In this document: one piece after another, positions 38,142 to 48,872 of the stretch
Layout: each line of letters opens with the position of its first letter
Numbering within the stretch: position 1 is the first letter of the stretch
Origin: an uncultured Chthoniobacterales bacterium
GTDB taxonomy: Bacteria > Verrucomicrobiota > Verrucomicrobiia > Chthoniobacterales > UBA10450
Reading direction: 5' to 3'
Length of the DNA stretch: 64,000 bases
Assembly (NCBI GenBank): GCA_902805675.1
Contig: CADCTA010000057.1
Span: forward strand, 31,056-95,055
Translations under genes and position numbers: made by a program
The notes under the pieces: model-generated
Told to the model about the DNA's origin: nothing
Seen by the model: only the letters and a program-made list of their open reading frames with translations
Database searches by the model: none

Positions 38142-38236
38142 TGTCATTCTGAGCGAAGCGGAGCGGAGTCGAAGAATCCCGCAGCGCTACCTTTAAGCTC
38201 AGGCCACGGGATTCCTCGGCTGTGCTCGGAATCACA
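38142..38236. repeat. Diverged family B-like palindrome
   Basis: GTCATTCTGAGCGAAGCGGAG with AGTCGAAGAATCCCG at the left, and CGGGATTCCTCGGCTGTGCTCGGAATCAC at the right. It has the same inverted layout as family B but a different consensus. It ends 22 bp before the GT2 start at 38258. Confidence 0.6.
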
Positions 38237-38257
38237 CACTTCGACCTCGCCGCCGGT

Positions 38258-38965
38258 ATGAACAACCAACACCAACACTTCGTTTCCGTCGTCATCCCGG
38301 CGATGAACGAAGAGGAGCCGATCGCCGACGTTGTGCGCGAAGTGCTCGCGACCGGAATTCCGCGCGAGGTGATCGTGGTCGACAACGCGAGCAAGGATCG
38401 CACAGCAGAACGCGCTGCCGCAGCTGGCGCGCGTGTCGTCTCCGAGCCGGTGCCTGGCTACGGCCGGGCATGTGCGTCCGGTGTGCGCTCGGTGTCACCC
38501 GAATGCACAGTCATCGTGTTCCTCGACGGCGACGGCAGCGATGTTGCAGCACTGATGTCGCGGATCGTACAGCCGATCTTCGACGGCCAGCAGGATTTCG
38601 TCATCGGCTCGCGCACACGGGGCGAACGCGAGCGCGGGAGCATGAATTTCCAACAGGTGTTCTCCGGTCGAGCGGCGGGCGTGCTGTTGAAGTTGCTCTA
38701 CGGCGTCAGCTATACCGACATGTCGCCATTCCGCGCGATCCGCCGCGAAGCGCTCGAGCGGCTCGGCATGAAGGAACAGACCTACGGCTGGAATCTCGAG
38801 ATGCAGATGCGTGTCGCGCGTGCGGGTTTGCGGATTCTGGAAGTGCCGGTGAATCACCGCTGCCGCACCGGCGGCGAGTCGAAAGTGTCAGGGACTTTGC
38901 GAGGGACTTTCGTGGCGGGCACACGCATCATCGCCACGCTCTTCCGCGTTGCGGCGGGAAGGTAG
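38258..38965 (+). CDS. Family 2 glycosyltransferase
   Basis: 235 residues from the ATG at 38258. VSVVIPAMNEEEPI, VIVVDNASKDRT and VFLDGDGSD are the GT-A fold motifs; the last gives the metal-binding DxD-like triad, and GYGRACASG fits dolichyl-phosphate-mannose-type GT2 enzymes. The acceptor is unknown, probably a polyprenyl phosphate or glycan. The last codons read GGA AGG TAG, and the TAG lies inside the family A element at 38961. Confidence 0.87.
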   Translation: MNNQHQHFVSVVIPAMNEEEPIADVVREVLATGIPREVIVVDNASKDRTAERAAAAGARVVSEPVPGYGRACASGVRSVSPECTVIVFLDGDGSDVAALMSRIVQPIFDGQQDFVIGSRTRGERERGSMNFQQVFSGRAAGVLLKLLYGVSYTDMSPFRAIRREALERLGMKEQTYGWNLEMQMRVARAGLRILEVPVNHRCRTGGESKVSGTLRGTFVAGTRIIATLFRVAAGR

Positions 38966-39070
38966 GGACGCCGCGCTGCGGTGTCCGGAGGGCGTAGCTG
39001 ACACGGAAGATGATGCGTCACGCCGAGCCGCAGCCACGCGGTTCGGACGGCGCAGCGCGCCGTCCCTACC
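38961..39070. repeat. Family A palindromic element, copy 3, supplying two stop codons
   Basis: 110 bp. The left arm is GGTAGGGACGCCGCGCTGCG and the right arm GCGCAGCGCGCCGTCCCTACC. The TAG at 38963-38965 in the left arm ends the plus-strand glycosyltransferase gene, and the mirrored TAG at 39066-39068 in the right arm ends the minus-strand methyltransferase gene. Confidence 0.88.
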
Positions 39071-39800
39071 GCGCTTCGAAGACGAGGAAGTAATCGATCC
39101 CTTCGCTCTTCACAAAGTCGTGCTGCTCGACGAGGGCAAAGCCGGCTTGCGCAGCTTCTTTGATGACGACGTCGGCATTCAGTCCGTGATCAGTGCCGAT
39201 GCCATTCTTATCGATGATTCCGAGACGACCGCCGGGTCGCATCGCCTCGCGCAGCTTGCGTAGCAGCGCGACCGGCTTCGCAACTTCGTGATACGTCTTG
39301 AGCAGCATCACGACATCGACGCTGCGTGGCGGAAGCAGCGGATCGTCTGGCTTGCCGAGTACCGTCTTGACGTTCGTCAGCTTCTCTTTCTTCGCGCGAT
39401 TCCGAATGTGCCGAACGTAGCTGCGGTTGATCTCAACAGCGTAAACGCTGTCCTCTTTTCCCACCCGCCGAGCCGCGCGCACGGTGAACCAGCCCGAGCC
39501 CGCGCCGATGTCGGCTACGCTCGAGCCGGGCTTGATCCCGAGCTCATCCATCACGCGATCGATCTGGAGGTTTTTAGCGCGATCAGCGCCTTCGAAGATC
39601 GAGAGATCGCCCGCGTAAGGATCGCTCGTTCCTCGCGGAGGGGCGGTCTGGGAGAAGGAAGTCTCTGCAAGCGCGAGGCTCGCAACGATGAAGAGCAATG
39701 TGGCGATTCGCACGCGAGACAATAGCTTGGCGGGCCGCGCTGCGCAGAGGCTTTCGGAAGCCGGCCGCACGAGCGAGAACATGATGAACCTTCGCAACAC
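39066..39800 (-). CDS. Exported class I methyltransferase-like protein
   Basis: 244 residues. A basic N-terminus precedes a signal-like helix (RIATLLFIVASLALAETSFS, about residues 31-50). DLSIFEGADRAKNLQIDRVM and VADIGAGSGWFTVRAA are methyltransferase motifs, with VYAVEINRSYV, VMLLKTYHEV and LGIIDKNG continuing the fold. SAM-binding enzymes are usually cytosolic, so export is odd but is seen in this GADRAKNLQ-type family. The second start, MFSLV at 39782, would not change this. Confidence 0.8.
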   Translation of the reverse strand: MLRRFIMFSLVRPASESLCAARPAKLLSRVRIATLLFIVASLALAETSFSQTAPPRGTSDPYAGDLSIFEGADRAKNLQIDRVMDELGIKPGSSVADIGAGSGWFTVRAARRVGKEDSVYAVEINRSYVRHIRNRAKKEKLTNVKTVLGKPDDPLLPPRSVDVVMLLKTYHEVAKPVALLRKLREAMRPGGRLGIIDKNGIGTDHGLNADVVIKEAAQAGFALVEQHDFVKSEGIDYFLVFEAR

Positions 39801-39803
39801 TGG

Positions 39804-41696
39804 ATGAACGATTCGCGAGCAGGCGCGGATTCAGGTTCGTTGTTGCGCGCGAGTTGCTGGCTGGCGTTGCTGCTCGTGATCGCGAAGGCACTTTCGTGGA
39901 ACGACGCGCAAGCGCGCGAGTTCTCGCTCGTCACCGTCTTCACCGCATCGTGGAGCGACGCGCTTTTCGCGCTCATTTGCGGAGCGGCCGGTGAACTCAC
40001 GCTTTGGCTGCTCAGGAGATGGCCTCGCGCGGCAGAGACGGCGCGCCGTTTTTACCTCGGCGCGTACGCTCTCTGCGCCGGGTACGCGTTCGCCGCCATC
40101 GGGATCTTCAAGTATTTCAACCGCCCGCTGACGTTTCCGCTGCTCACGATGATCAGCAACGCCGCCGCGGTGCGCTCGTCGATTGCGGAGCGGCTCACCT
40201 GGCCGATCGCGGTCTCGATCGTAGCAGCGCCGCTGTTGTTGCTTTGGCTCGCGTGGCGTGTGCGGAGACGAGCGTGGACGCCGGCGCTGCTGGCGCTGGC
40301 TCTGCTCTGGATTGGTGTCGGCGTTCATTTGCATCGCACGGAACCGGAGACAGAAAAGCGTCAGCACTTGCGACGGAGTCCGCACTTCGAGCTGCTCCGC
40401 ACGACAGCGGCTCGATTGCGGGGTGGCCGCCGCCCTCCGTTCCCGAAAGATTTCCCTGCGGAATACACCGCCGAGTTGCGCACGTTCGGCGCGCGCGGGA
40501 TCACGGAGCTGAGGCACTTCGCGCTGCCGGAAGGCGTGCAGCGTCCGCGGAATACGATCGTGATCGTGCTCGAGTCGGTCGGGACGAAGTATCTGCAGTT
40601 GTATGGCCATGCGGAGGAGATCACGCCGCACCTCACCGCCGCGGCGGCCAACGCGCTCGTCTTCGACAACATCTATGCGCACGCCAGTTTCACCTACGCG
40701 TCGTTCCGCCCGGTCAACTTCTCCGTCTATCCTGGTCTGCCGTGGCATTACGCGTTGCTGGATGCCAACCGGCCGGTCCCGGGCACTTTGGCGACCGCGT
40801 TGGCAGGCCGGGGCTTACGCGGCGCGTATTTCACCAGCGGGGACTTGGACTGGGGCGATCAACGCGGTCTTCTCAAGCGCGCGACCGGATATGAGATTGT
40901 AAACGGCGCGCACGATCTGGGCTGCCCGCTGATCAGCTCCTGGGGCACTTCGGATAAATGCCTCTTCGATCGGTTGATCGGCTGGATCGATCAGGAACCG
41001 ACGAAACCGTTCTTCGCCGTCTGCTGGACGGATCAGACACACGATCCGTATCGGCTGGGACCGGCAGCGTCCGGGTCACCCGCCGATCCCGACGATCGTT
41101 CGCTCGAGGCGGACCGCCGCCGCTATCTTGCGGCGTTGCGCCTGGCGGATGAGCAGGTGGGCCGGGTGTTCAGCGCGTTGCGGGAGCGCGGGCTGGCAGA
41201 CGACACGCTCGTGGTCATCACCGGCGACCATGGCGAGGCATTCGCCGATCCGCATGCGCAGCGCGGGCACGCGTGGACGGTGTTCGATGAGGAAACTCGC
41301 GTGCCGTTGTTGATCTGGAATCCGAGGCTGTTTCCTGCGTCGCAACGTGTGGCCACAGTCGGCGGCCACGTCGATCTGAATCCGACGCTCGCAGACCTGC
41401 TCGCAGTAGCGCCGAACCCCGAGTGGCAGGGCCATAGCCTCTTCGATCCTGCGCATCCGAATCGCACATTCCTGATGGCGATCGCAGGGGGCGATGTCTT
41501 CGGTGTGCGCGACGGCCGCTGGAAATACATCTACGACGTCACCACGTCGGAAGAGTCGTTGTTCGACCTCGCACTCGATCCGCGCGAGCAGACGGATGTC
41601 GCTGCGCGTGAGCCGCAGGTGAGTCTGGAGCTGCGGAGACGTGTCGCAGCGTGGGTGGCATTTGAGGATGCGTTTCTGTGGGGACGCGAGAACTGA
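39804..41696 (+). CDS. Membrane-anchored sulfatase / alkaline-phosphatase-superfamily transferase
   Basis: 630 residues. About five N-terminal membrane helices occupy residues 14-165. The periplasmic catalytic domain begins with NTIVIVLESVGTKYL (metal-binding Glu) and contains WTDQTHDPY and VITGDHGEAFAD, the metal-site motifs of the superfamily, and GHVDLNPTLADL near the end. The layout matches LTA synthase/phosphoethanolamine transferase-like sulfatases that act on lipids or glycans outside the inner membrane. The substrate is unknown. The gene is divergent from the exported methyltransferase with only 3 bp between starts. Confidence 0.85.
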   Translation: MNDSRAGADSGSLLRASCWLALLLVIAKALSWNDAQAREFSLVTVFTASWSDALFALICGAAGELTLWLLRRWPRAAETARRFYLGAYALCAGYAFAAIGIFKYFNRPLTFPLLTMISNAAAVRSSIAERLTWPIAVSIVAAPLLLLWLAWRVRRRAWTPALLALALLWIGVGVHLHRTEPETEKRQHLRRSPHFELLRTTAARLRGGRRPPFPKDFPAEYTAELRTFGARGITELRHFALPEGVQRPRNTIVIVLESVGTKYLQLYGHAEEITPHLTAAAANALVFDNIYAHASFTYASFRPVNFSVYPGLPWHYALLDANRPVPGTLATALAGRGLRGAYFTSGDLDWGDQRGLLKRATGYEIVNGAHDLGCPLISSWGTSDKCLFDRLIGWIDQEPTKPFFAVCWTDQTHDPYRLGPAASGSPADPDDRSLEADRRRYLAALRLADEQVGRVFSALRERGLADDTLVVITGDHGEAFADPHAQRGHAWTVFDEETRVPLLIWNPRLFPASQRVATVGGHVDLNPTLADLLAVAPNPEWQGHSLFDPAHPNRTFLMAIAGGDVFGVRDGRWKYIYDVTTSEESLFDLALDPREQTDVAAREPQVSLELRRRVAAWVAFEDAFLWGREN

Positions 41697-41719
41697 CCGA
41701 AGGGCGACCGCACCGCGAC

Positions 41720-41887
41720 GGTCATCCTGAGCCGGCGGAGCGCGGCGAAGGACCTCACGCTGGCAGCTGTGTCAGGATTCGGCTGTAGGTGTGAGTAGGG
41801 TCTGGGTGCTTCGGGTTGTCGTCGGCAGATTAAGCCACACTGCCCTGCGCGAGGTCCTTCGCCGCGCTTCGCCGGCTCAGGATGACC
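41720..41887. repeat. Family B palindromic element, copy 3
   Basis: 168 bp within the 295-bp gap between the sulfatase and regulator genes. The left end is GGTCATCCTGAGCCGGCGGA with GGCGAAGGACCTCACGC; the right end is GCGCGAGGTCCTTCGCCG with CCGGCTCAGGATGACC. Nothing else was recognised in the gap. Confidence 0.85.
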
Positions 41888-41991
41888 ACGCGGTAAGCGG
41901 CATCGTGGGAGCGGCCTAAGGATGGCGGCGCGTGTGTGCGGGCGCATTCGCGATTGAGACATCCGGCTGTTGCGCCAGAATTGCACAACGC

Positions 41992-43426
<1,435 letters not shown>

Positions 43427-43437
<11 letters not shown>

Positions 43438-45160
43438 CGCTGATTTCATCCAGCGCGCTGTCCACGCGCTGGAGCAGGGCGGGTTCGCCGTCTGGATTCG
43501 CCGAGCGCTGGCCGTGGTCGTCGTCGCGGGCCTGGCGGTGTTTTACTTCATCCACGAGTTCCGTGGACTGGCCACATCGCAGGCCATGGATCAGGCGCAG
43601 ATCGGGCGCAACCTCGCCAGCGGGCAGGGCTGGAGGACGGATGTGGCGCGGCCGCTCGCCGTCGGCCAGCTCCAGGCGCAAGGCAAGAACCCCGCGGAAC
43701 GTGTTTGGCTCGACACCTATCATGCGCCCCTGCCTTCGCTGGTCGATGCGGTCGCTTTACGCCTCGTCAAAGCGCGGTGGAAGATGACGCCGCGCGATAT
43801 CGTTTACGCCGGCGACAAAGCGATCGTCGCCGCCGCGATCGCATTGTTCTTCGCCTCGCTGGTCGTCCTATACCTGACCGCGGTGCGGCTGTTCGATGCG
43901 CGGCTCGCGCTGCTCGGCACCGCGCTGGTGCTGATCTGCGACACGATCTGGCAGTACTCGCTCTCTGGTCTGCCGCAGATGCTGTTGTTGTTTCTCTTTA
44001 ACGCCACCGTCTACGCGCTGCTCCGCGCGGTCGAGGCGCAGAACGGCGGCGGCCGCGTCGGGGTGTGGCTTGCGTTCGCCGGTCTCGGCTTCGGATTGCT
44101 GGCCCTGACGCACGCTTTGACGATCTGGATGTTCGTGGCCGCGCTGCTGTTTTGCGCAGTCTACTTCCGGCCGCGCGGCTGGGCGGCGCTCATTGTGCTG
44201 GTGGCGTTCACGATCATCTACACCCCGTGGCTAGTGCGGAACTACGCCGTCTCCGGGCACCCCGGCGGCGTGGCCATCTACTCCGTGCTGCACGACATCA
44301 ACGGCACGGAGGCCGGGCACATGCGGAAGGTGGACGTCGACTGGAGTGGGATCGGTCCCGGTCATTTCCGGAACAAGCTGGCCGCGAATCTCACATCGCA
44401 GTTTGGACGCATCCTGGAACACCTCGGCTGGAGCGTGGTCGCATTGATGTTCTTCGCCGGTCTGCTGCACGCATTTAAGCGGCGCGAAACCTCCGCGCTG
44501 CGCTGGCTCGTGCTGACCATGTGGGGCGGCGCCGTCGTCGGCATGGCACTCTACGGCATCAATGAAGAACAGGGTGTGGCCGCGAACCAGTTGCACCTCC
44601 TGTTCATCCCGATCATGACGTGCTACGGCCTCGCCTTTCTGCTCGTGCAGTGGAACAGGCTGGATATCGAATTCCGCCTCGCGCGGATCGGATTTCTCAC
44701 GCTGCTCTTCCTCTTGTGTGCATTGCCGATGCTCTTCACGATCGTCGTCCCATCGAACAAAGCCGGCGTGCGCTGGCCGCCCTATGTGCCGCCGTACATC
44801 GCGGTGCTGAACGACTGGATGAAGCCCGAGGAAATCATCGCTTCCGACATGCCGTGGGCCATTGCGTGGTATGCGGACCGCCGTTCGCTTTGGCTGCCGG
44901 AAACGGTGAAAGCGATGACTGAGTTCGGCGATTACGGGCTACTCGGCGGACCTGTGAACGGCCTCTACCTCACACCGGTCAGCGGAAGCCAGAACAGGCT
45001 GAGCGACATCCTCAAAGGCGAGTATCGCGACTGGGCCGGGGTTATTCTGCGCAGTGTGGATCTGCAAAGATTTCCGCTGAAGTGGGCGACCCTGCTGGGC
45101 CTCGAGAACGAGTGCGTATTCTTCAGCAACTACGATCGGTCGCGCGTGCCCGGTTCGTGA
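43427..45160 (+). CDS. GT39-like integral membrane glycosyltransferase
   Basis: 577 residues from the ATG at 43427, which overlaps the regulator's 3' end. It has about ten membrane helices. The first luminal loop carries MDQAQIGRNLASGQGW and later DTYHAPLPSLVDAVALRL, resembling the acidic motif and layout of ArnT/PMT (GT39, GT-C) enzymes that use polyprenyl-linked sugars. The C-terminal 100 residues are soluble (VLNDWMKPEEIIASDMPWAI). The donor and acceptor cannot be named. An O-antigen ligase-type role is less likely. Confidence 0.75.
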
Positions 45161-45176
45161 TGGGCGAGGCGCGTTC

Positions 45177-45758
45177 ATGAGCGCAACCGGCGATCGCGCC
45201 GCCTTTCGGTTGCGCGCCAATGGCAGCCGGGCGGCAGCGCACCTCCGCACGGCCTGGTGGCGGCTCATGAAGATGCAGGTGAGCGCGGGCACGCTCTTGC
45301 CGCGCCTGCGCGTCACCTGGCCCCACCAGGTGTCGTTAGGCGCAGACTGCACGCTGGAGCATGACATCTACTTCAAGTACGACGGTATCTGGGCGCCGGG
45401 GCCGTCGATCATCATCCGTGATCGTGTTTTTATTGGCTTCGGTTGTGAATTCAACGCGCGCCGCCGGATCGAGATCGGCTCCGATTCGCTCATCGCTTCG
45501 GGGTGCAAGTTTATCGACCATGATCACGGCACGGCCAGAGGCGACCTCCCGATGCGCGAGCAGACCGGTGGGGCCGAAGCTGAGATCGTGCTCGAGGAAG
45601 ATGTCTGGCTCGGAGTGAACGTGGTCGTGTTGAAAGGCGTGCGAATCGGGCGCGGCGCGATCGTCGCCGCGGGCGCGATCGTCACGAAAGACGTGCCGTC
45701 GTACGAGATTTGGGGCGGAGTGCCGGCGCGCAGGCTAGGCGAGCGCGCAGGAGCCTAA
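45177..45758 (+). CDS. Left-handed beta-helix (hexapeptide) acyltransferase
   Basis: 193 residues. Hexapeptide repeats run from about residue 60 to 180 (IIIRDRVFIGFGCEFNA, IEIGSDSLIASGCKFID, IVLEEDVWLGVNVVVLKGV, RIGRGAIVAAGAIVTKDV). HDHG in the loop gives the catalytic-type His of the maltose/galactoside acetyltransferase group. It probably acetylates a sugar made by the adjacent glycosyltransferase. It starts 16 bp after that gene. Confidence 0.85.
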   Translation: MSATGDRAAFRLRANGSRAAAHLRTAWWRLMKMQVSAGTLLPRLRVTWPHQVSLGADCTLEHDIYFKYDGIWAPGPSIIIRDRVFIGFGCEFNARRRIEIGSDSLIASGCKFIDHDHGTARGDLPMREQTGGAEAEIVLEEDVWLGVNVVVLKGVRIGRGAIVAAGAIVTKDVPSYEIWGGVPARRLGERAGA

Positions 45759-45761
45759 CGA

Positions 45762-46628
45762 ATGGCAGCAACGGTCAACGTAAACGGTCGCATCTCCGGT
45801 GAACGCGATGCGGTGATTTCCGTCTTCGACCATGGCTTCGTCTACGGCGAAGGCGTTTACGAAACGTTGCGGACCTATGACGGGCGGCTCTTTCTCTACG
45901 ACCGTCACATGCGGCGACTGCGCAATTCCGCGCGCATGATCGAGCTCGAGCTCCCGTTCACGGATGAGGGATTGCACGATCAGATCAGCGACACCATCGG
46001 CGCGGCAAACCTCGGGACCAGGGAGGCTTACGTTCGTGTGCTCGTGACGCGCGGGGTCGGCGATCTGACCTACAACCTCAACGCCACGCCGAAGCCCTCC
46101 GTCGTCATCATTGCCAAACCGCTGCCGGATCAGCCGGCGGAGATCTACGAGAAGGGCGTGAAGGTTGCGCTGGTGGATGTCGTTCGGAACCATCCGCAGT
46201 CGGTTAACCCGATGATCAAGAGCAACAATCTCATGAACTCTGCGCTGGCCGCACAGCAGGCGTTCAAGCGTGGCGCGTTCGAGGCCGTGATGCGGAACTA
46301 CCGCGGCGAGCTGACTGAGTGCGCGACGGCGAATTTGTTCGTCGTGAAGGATTCCACTGTCCGGACACCGCCGCTCGAGTCCGGGCTGCTGCCGGGGATC
46401 ACGCGCGAGATCGTTCTCGAGATCGGAAGCGAGCTCGGCATCCAGATGTCCGAGCGGGTGCTCCGCGACGGTGACTTGCTCGACGCGGACGAAGCCTTCC
46501 TCACCAGCACTACGCGCGAGGTATTGCCGATCACAGCCGTGGATGAACGCACGATCGGCACAGGTGAGCCGGGACCCGTCGCGCACAAGCTAATGCAAGG
46601 GCTGCGCGGGCGCGCCCGAGCGCTGTGA
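45762..46628 (+). CDS. Class IV aminotransferase (IlvE/Dat type)
   Basis: 288 residues. FDHGFVYGEGVYETLRTYDG and RHMRRLRNSA are the N-terminal signatures, K153 (NPMIKSNNLMN) is the PLP lysine, and ECATANLFVV and PPLESGLLPGITR complete the family pattern. Branched-chain aminotransferase and D-amino-acid aminotransferase are both possible, with 4-amino-4-deoxychorismate lyase a third option. It begins 3 bp after the acyltransferase stop. Confidence 0.87.
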   Translation: MAATVNVNGRISGERDAVISVFDHGFVYGEGVYETLRTYDGRLFLYDRHMRRLRNSARMIELELPFTDEGLHDQISDTIGAANLGTREAYVRVLVTRGVGDLTYNLNATPKPSVVIIAKPLPDQPAEIYEKGVKVALVDVVRNHPQSVNPMIKSNNLMNSALAAQQAFKRGAFEAVMRNYRGELTECATANLFVVKDSTVRTPPLESGLLPGITREIVLEIGSELGIQMSERVLRDGDLLDADEAFLTSTTREVLPITAVDERTIGTGEPGPVAHKLMQGLRGRARAL

Positions 46629-46680
46629 CTGCGGCGGCGTGATTGCAAAACGTCGTCGCGTCGGATAACCCTGATCCAAG

Positions 46681-47187
46681 ATGAGACGCGGCTACGTGAT
46701 CGTTGGGGCGTTGTTGTTGTGCCTTGCCGTCGGGGACAGCCGCGCGGAAGAGAAGCAGGGCATCCGAGTCGATGTCGCGCCGCACATGGCTGAGAACCGG
46801 AGCGACCGCGCGCCGTCGCGAGCCGGCGTTATCGAGGTGGATAAGACGATGGCGATGAAGGTGTCGGTGAAAAACACCTCGATGAAGGACCTGCCGCAGG
46901 GTTCGATCGCCTACACCTTCATCGTCGAGAGATGGAATGCCGACGAAAAGGAAAGCTACAGCTCGTATACCGGAACTCATGAGGTAAGGGCGTTGCGCCC
47001 GGCGGAGCAGACCCAGCTCGACGTGGGGACTTACAAGATTGGCGGACATCGCCATGGCACTTCACCTCGGCATGAAGACAAGCTCGGCGGGTGGAAGATC
47101 GTTGTCTCTCACGGCGACCGGAAGGTGGAGTTTGCGTCCACCCCCAATTTTGGCGCTCTCGAGGAGCGCGCCCGGGCGAATCCCTAA
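46681..47187 (+). CDS. Exported protein of unknown function
   Basis: 168 residues with a signal-like start (RRGYVIVGALLLCLAVGDSRAE) and a beta-rich mature part (KVSVKNTSMKDLPQGSIAYT, YTFIVERWN, THEVRALRPAEQTQLDVG). The layout, with a conserved-NTS-type beta strand and a C-terminal KVEFAS strand, suggests an immunoglobulin-like fold. No family is recognised. It lies between the aminotransferase and glmM on the same strand. Confidence 0.7.
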   Translation: MRRGYVIVGALLLCLAVGDSRAEEKQGIRVDVAPHMAENRSDRAPSRAGVIEVDKTMAMKVSVKNTSMKDLPQGSIAYTFIVERWNADEKESYSSYTGTHEVRALRPAEQTQLDVGTYKIGGHRHGTSPRHEDKLGGWKIVVSHGDRKVEFASTPNFGALEERARANP

Positions 47188-47263
47188 CGGCCGCGGCACG
47201 CATCCCGGAGCCGTCCGTGGTTTTCCGGTTTACGAACCGCCTGCCGGGCGTTTCAATCACCAG

Positions 47264-48649
47264 GTGGCGCAGGTAAACAAACTTTTCGGGACGGATGGCG
47301 TTCGCGGCGTGGCGAACGTGGAGCCCGTCACGGCCGAGACAGCACTGAAGCTCGGGCGCGCGGCCGCGCACGTCTTCACCCAGTTGAATCCGCGCACGCT
47401 CCCAGCCGGAGCGCGACCCAAGATCGTGCTCGGCAAGGACACGCGGCTCTCCGGTTACATGCTGGAGAACGCGCTCGTCGCCGGGATCACATCGCTGGGA
47501 GTCGACGTGCTCGTGATCGGGCCGCTGCCGACACCGGGCGTTGCATACATCACGCGCTCGCTTCGTGCAGACGCCGGCATCGTGCTCTCCGCGTCGCACA
47601 ACGCCTACGAAGACAATGGCATCAAGTTCTTCCGCCACGATGGCTACAAACTCGACGACGCCATCGAGCAGCAGATCGAGCAGCTCGTCTTCAGCGGGGA
47701 GATCGATGCCGTCCGCCCGACCGCTGGCAAGATCGGCCGCGCCACGCGTATCGACGACGCCCTCGGGCGCTATGTGGAGTTTGCGAAGACGAGTTTCCCG
47801 CGCGGGATGTCGCTCGAGAAAATGCACATCGCGGTCGACGTGGCGAACGGTGCCTCCTACAAGTCGACGCCCTGCATTCTGCGCGAGCTTGGCGCGGATC
47901 TGACCGTCGCGCATAACACGCCCAACGGCACGAACATCAACGCGGAGTGCGGCAGCACGCATCCGGAGGAGATCCAGCGCATCGTGAAGGAGAGCGGCGC
48001 GGAAGTCGGCATCACACATGATGGCGATGCCGATCGCGTGCTGCTTTGCGATGAGAACGGCGAGCTGGTCGACGGTGACGAGATTCTCGCGATCGCTGCG
48101 ACTGAGATGCTGCGCGAAGGTCGTCTTGCCCAGAGCACGCTCGTCGCCACGGTGATGAGCAACTTCGGTTTGGACGAAGCGCTCGCGAAGTTCGGCGGCA
48201 AGGTGCTGCGGACCAAAGTCGGCGATCGCTACGTGCTCGAGGAGATGGTGAAGCGGGACCTCAATGTGGGCGGCGAGCAGAGCGGGCACATGATCTTTCG
48301 CGACTTCAGCACCACGGGGGATGGGATCGTTTGCGCGCTGCAGATCCTGCGGATGATGCGCACCACCGGCAAGCCGCTGAGCGAGCTGAAGCAGTGCCTG
48401 AAGAAATATCCCCAGGCGCAGCGGAATCTTCGCGTGAAGCAGAAGCCGCCGATCGAGCAGTTGCCGGAGGTGATGAAACTCGTCGGTGAGGCGGAGCAGG
48501 AACTCTCGGGGAAAGGGCGCGTGCTGCTGCGCTATTCGGGCACGGAGCCGAAGATCCGGTTGCTCATCGAAGGACGCGAGTTTGCGCAAATTGACCGTCA
48601 GGCGAACCGGATCGCAGATGCGATCCAGACAGCGATCGGAGCAGGATGA
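47264..48649 (+). CDS. glmM: Phosphoglucosamine mutase
   Basis: 461 residues from a GTG at 47264. The longer frame from 47039 overlaps the previous gene and is non-homologous until VNKLFGTDGVRG. SASHNAYEDNGIKFF holds the phospho-serine (about S111), DGDADRVLL binds magnesium, GGEQSGHM is the sugar-binding loop, and RYSGTEPKIRLL the phosphate-binding loop. It makes glucosamine 1-phosphate for UDP-GlcNAc, hence peptidoglycan and LPS. A family B palindrome starts 22 bp after the stop. Confidence 0.95.
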   Translation: MAQVNKLFGTDGVRGVANVEPVTAETALKLGRAAAHVFTQLNPRTLPAGARPKIVLGKDTRLSGYMLENALVAGITSLGVDVLVIGPLPTPGVAYITRSLRADAGIVLSASHNAYEDNGIKFFRHDGYKLDDAIEQQIEQLVFSGEIDAVRPTAGKIGRATRIDDALGRYVEFAKTSFPRGMSLEKMHIAVDVANGASYKSTPCILRELGADLTVAHNTPNGTNINAECGSTHPEEIQRIVKESGAEVGITHDGDADRVLLCDENGELVDGDEILAIAATEMLREGRLAQSTLVATVMSNFGLDEALAKFGGKVLRTKVGDRYVLEEMVKRDLNVGGEQSGHMIFRDFSTTGDGIVCALQILRMMRTTGKPLSELKQCLKKYPQAQRNLRVKQKPPIEQLPEVMKLVGEAEQELSGKGRVLLRYSGTEPKIRLLIEGREFAQIDRQANRIADAIQTAIGAG

Positions 48650-48671
48650 GTATGGCGCTGCCATCACGCGC

Positions 48672-48850
48672 GGTCATCCTGAGCCGCGCAGACGGCGAAG
48701 GACCTCACACAAGCACGGAAGGCGATGCGTCGCGCCATGGTGCTATTCGGGCGGAGAACTCTCCGTCGGTTCCTCGGGGAGGTTTCGATGCTCGCAGCAG
48801 TGCTAGGCGTAGCGTGAGGTCCTTCGCCGTCTACGCGGCTCAGGATGACC
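48672..48850. repeat. Family B palindromic element, copy 4
   Basis: 179 bp between glmM and scpB. The left end is GGTCATCCTGAGCCGCGCAG with GGCGAAGGACCTCACAC; the right end is GCGTGAGGTCCTTCGCCGTC with GCGGCTCAGGATGACC. It occupies nearly all of the intergenic gap. Confidence 0.87.
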
Positions 48851-48872
48851 GCGGGGTGGGACGCCAAATCGT

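Noticed and set aside
47039..47263. N-terminal extension of GlmM
   Set aside because: Overlaps the 3' end of the previous gene in another frame; similarity to GlmM begins at VNKLFGTDG.
46919..48667. 582-codon minus-strand open frame
   Set aside because: Antisense to glmM, which has all its catalytic motifs; shadow composition rich in Arg, His and Asp.
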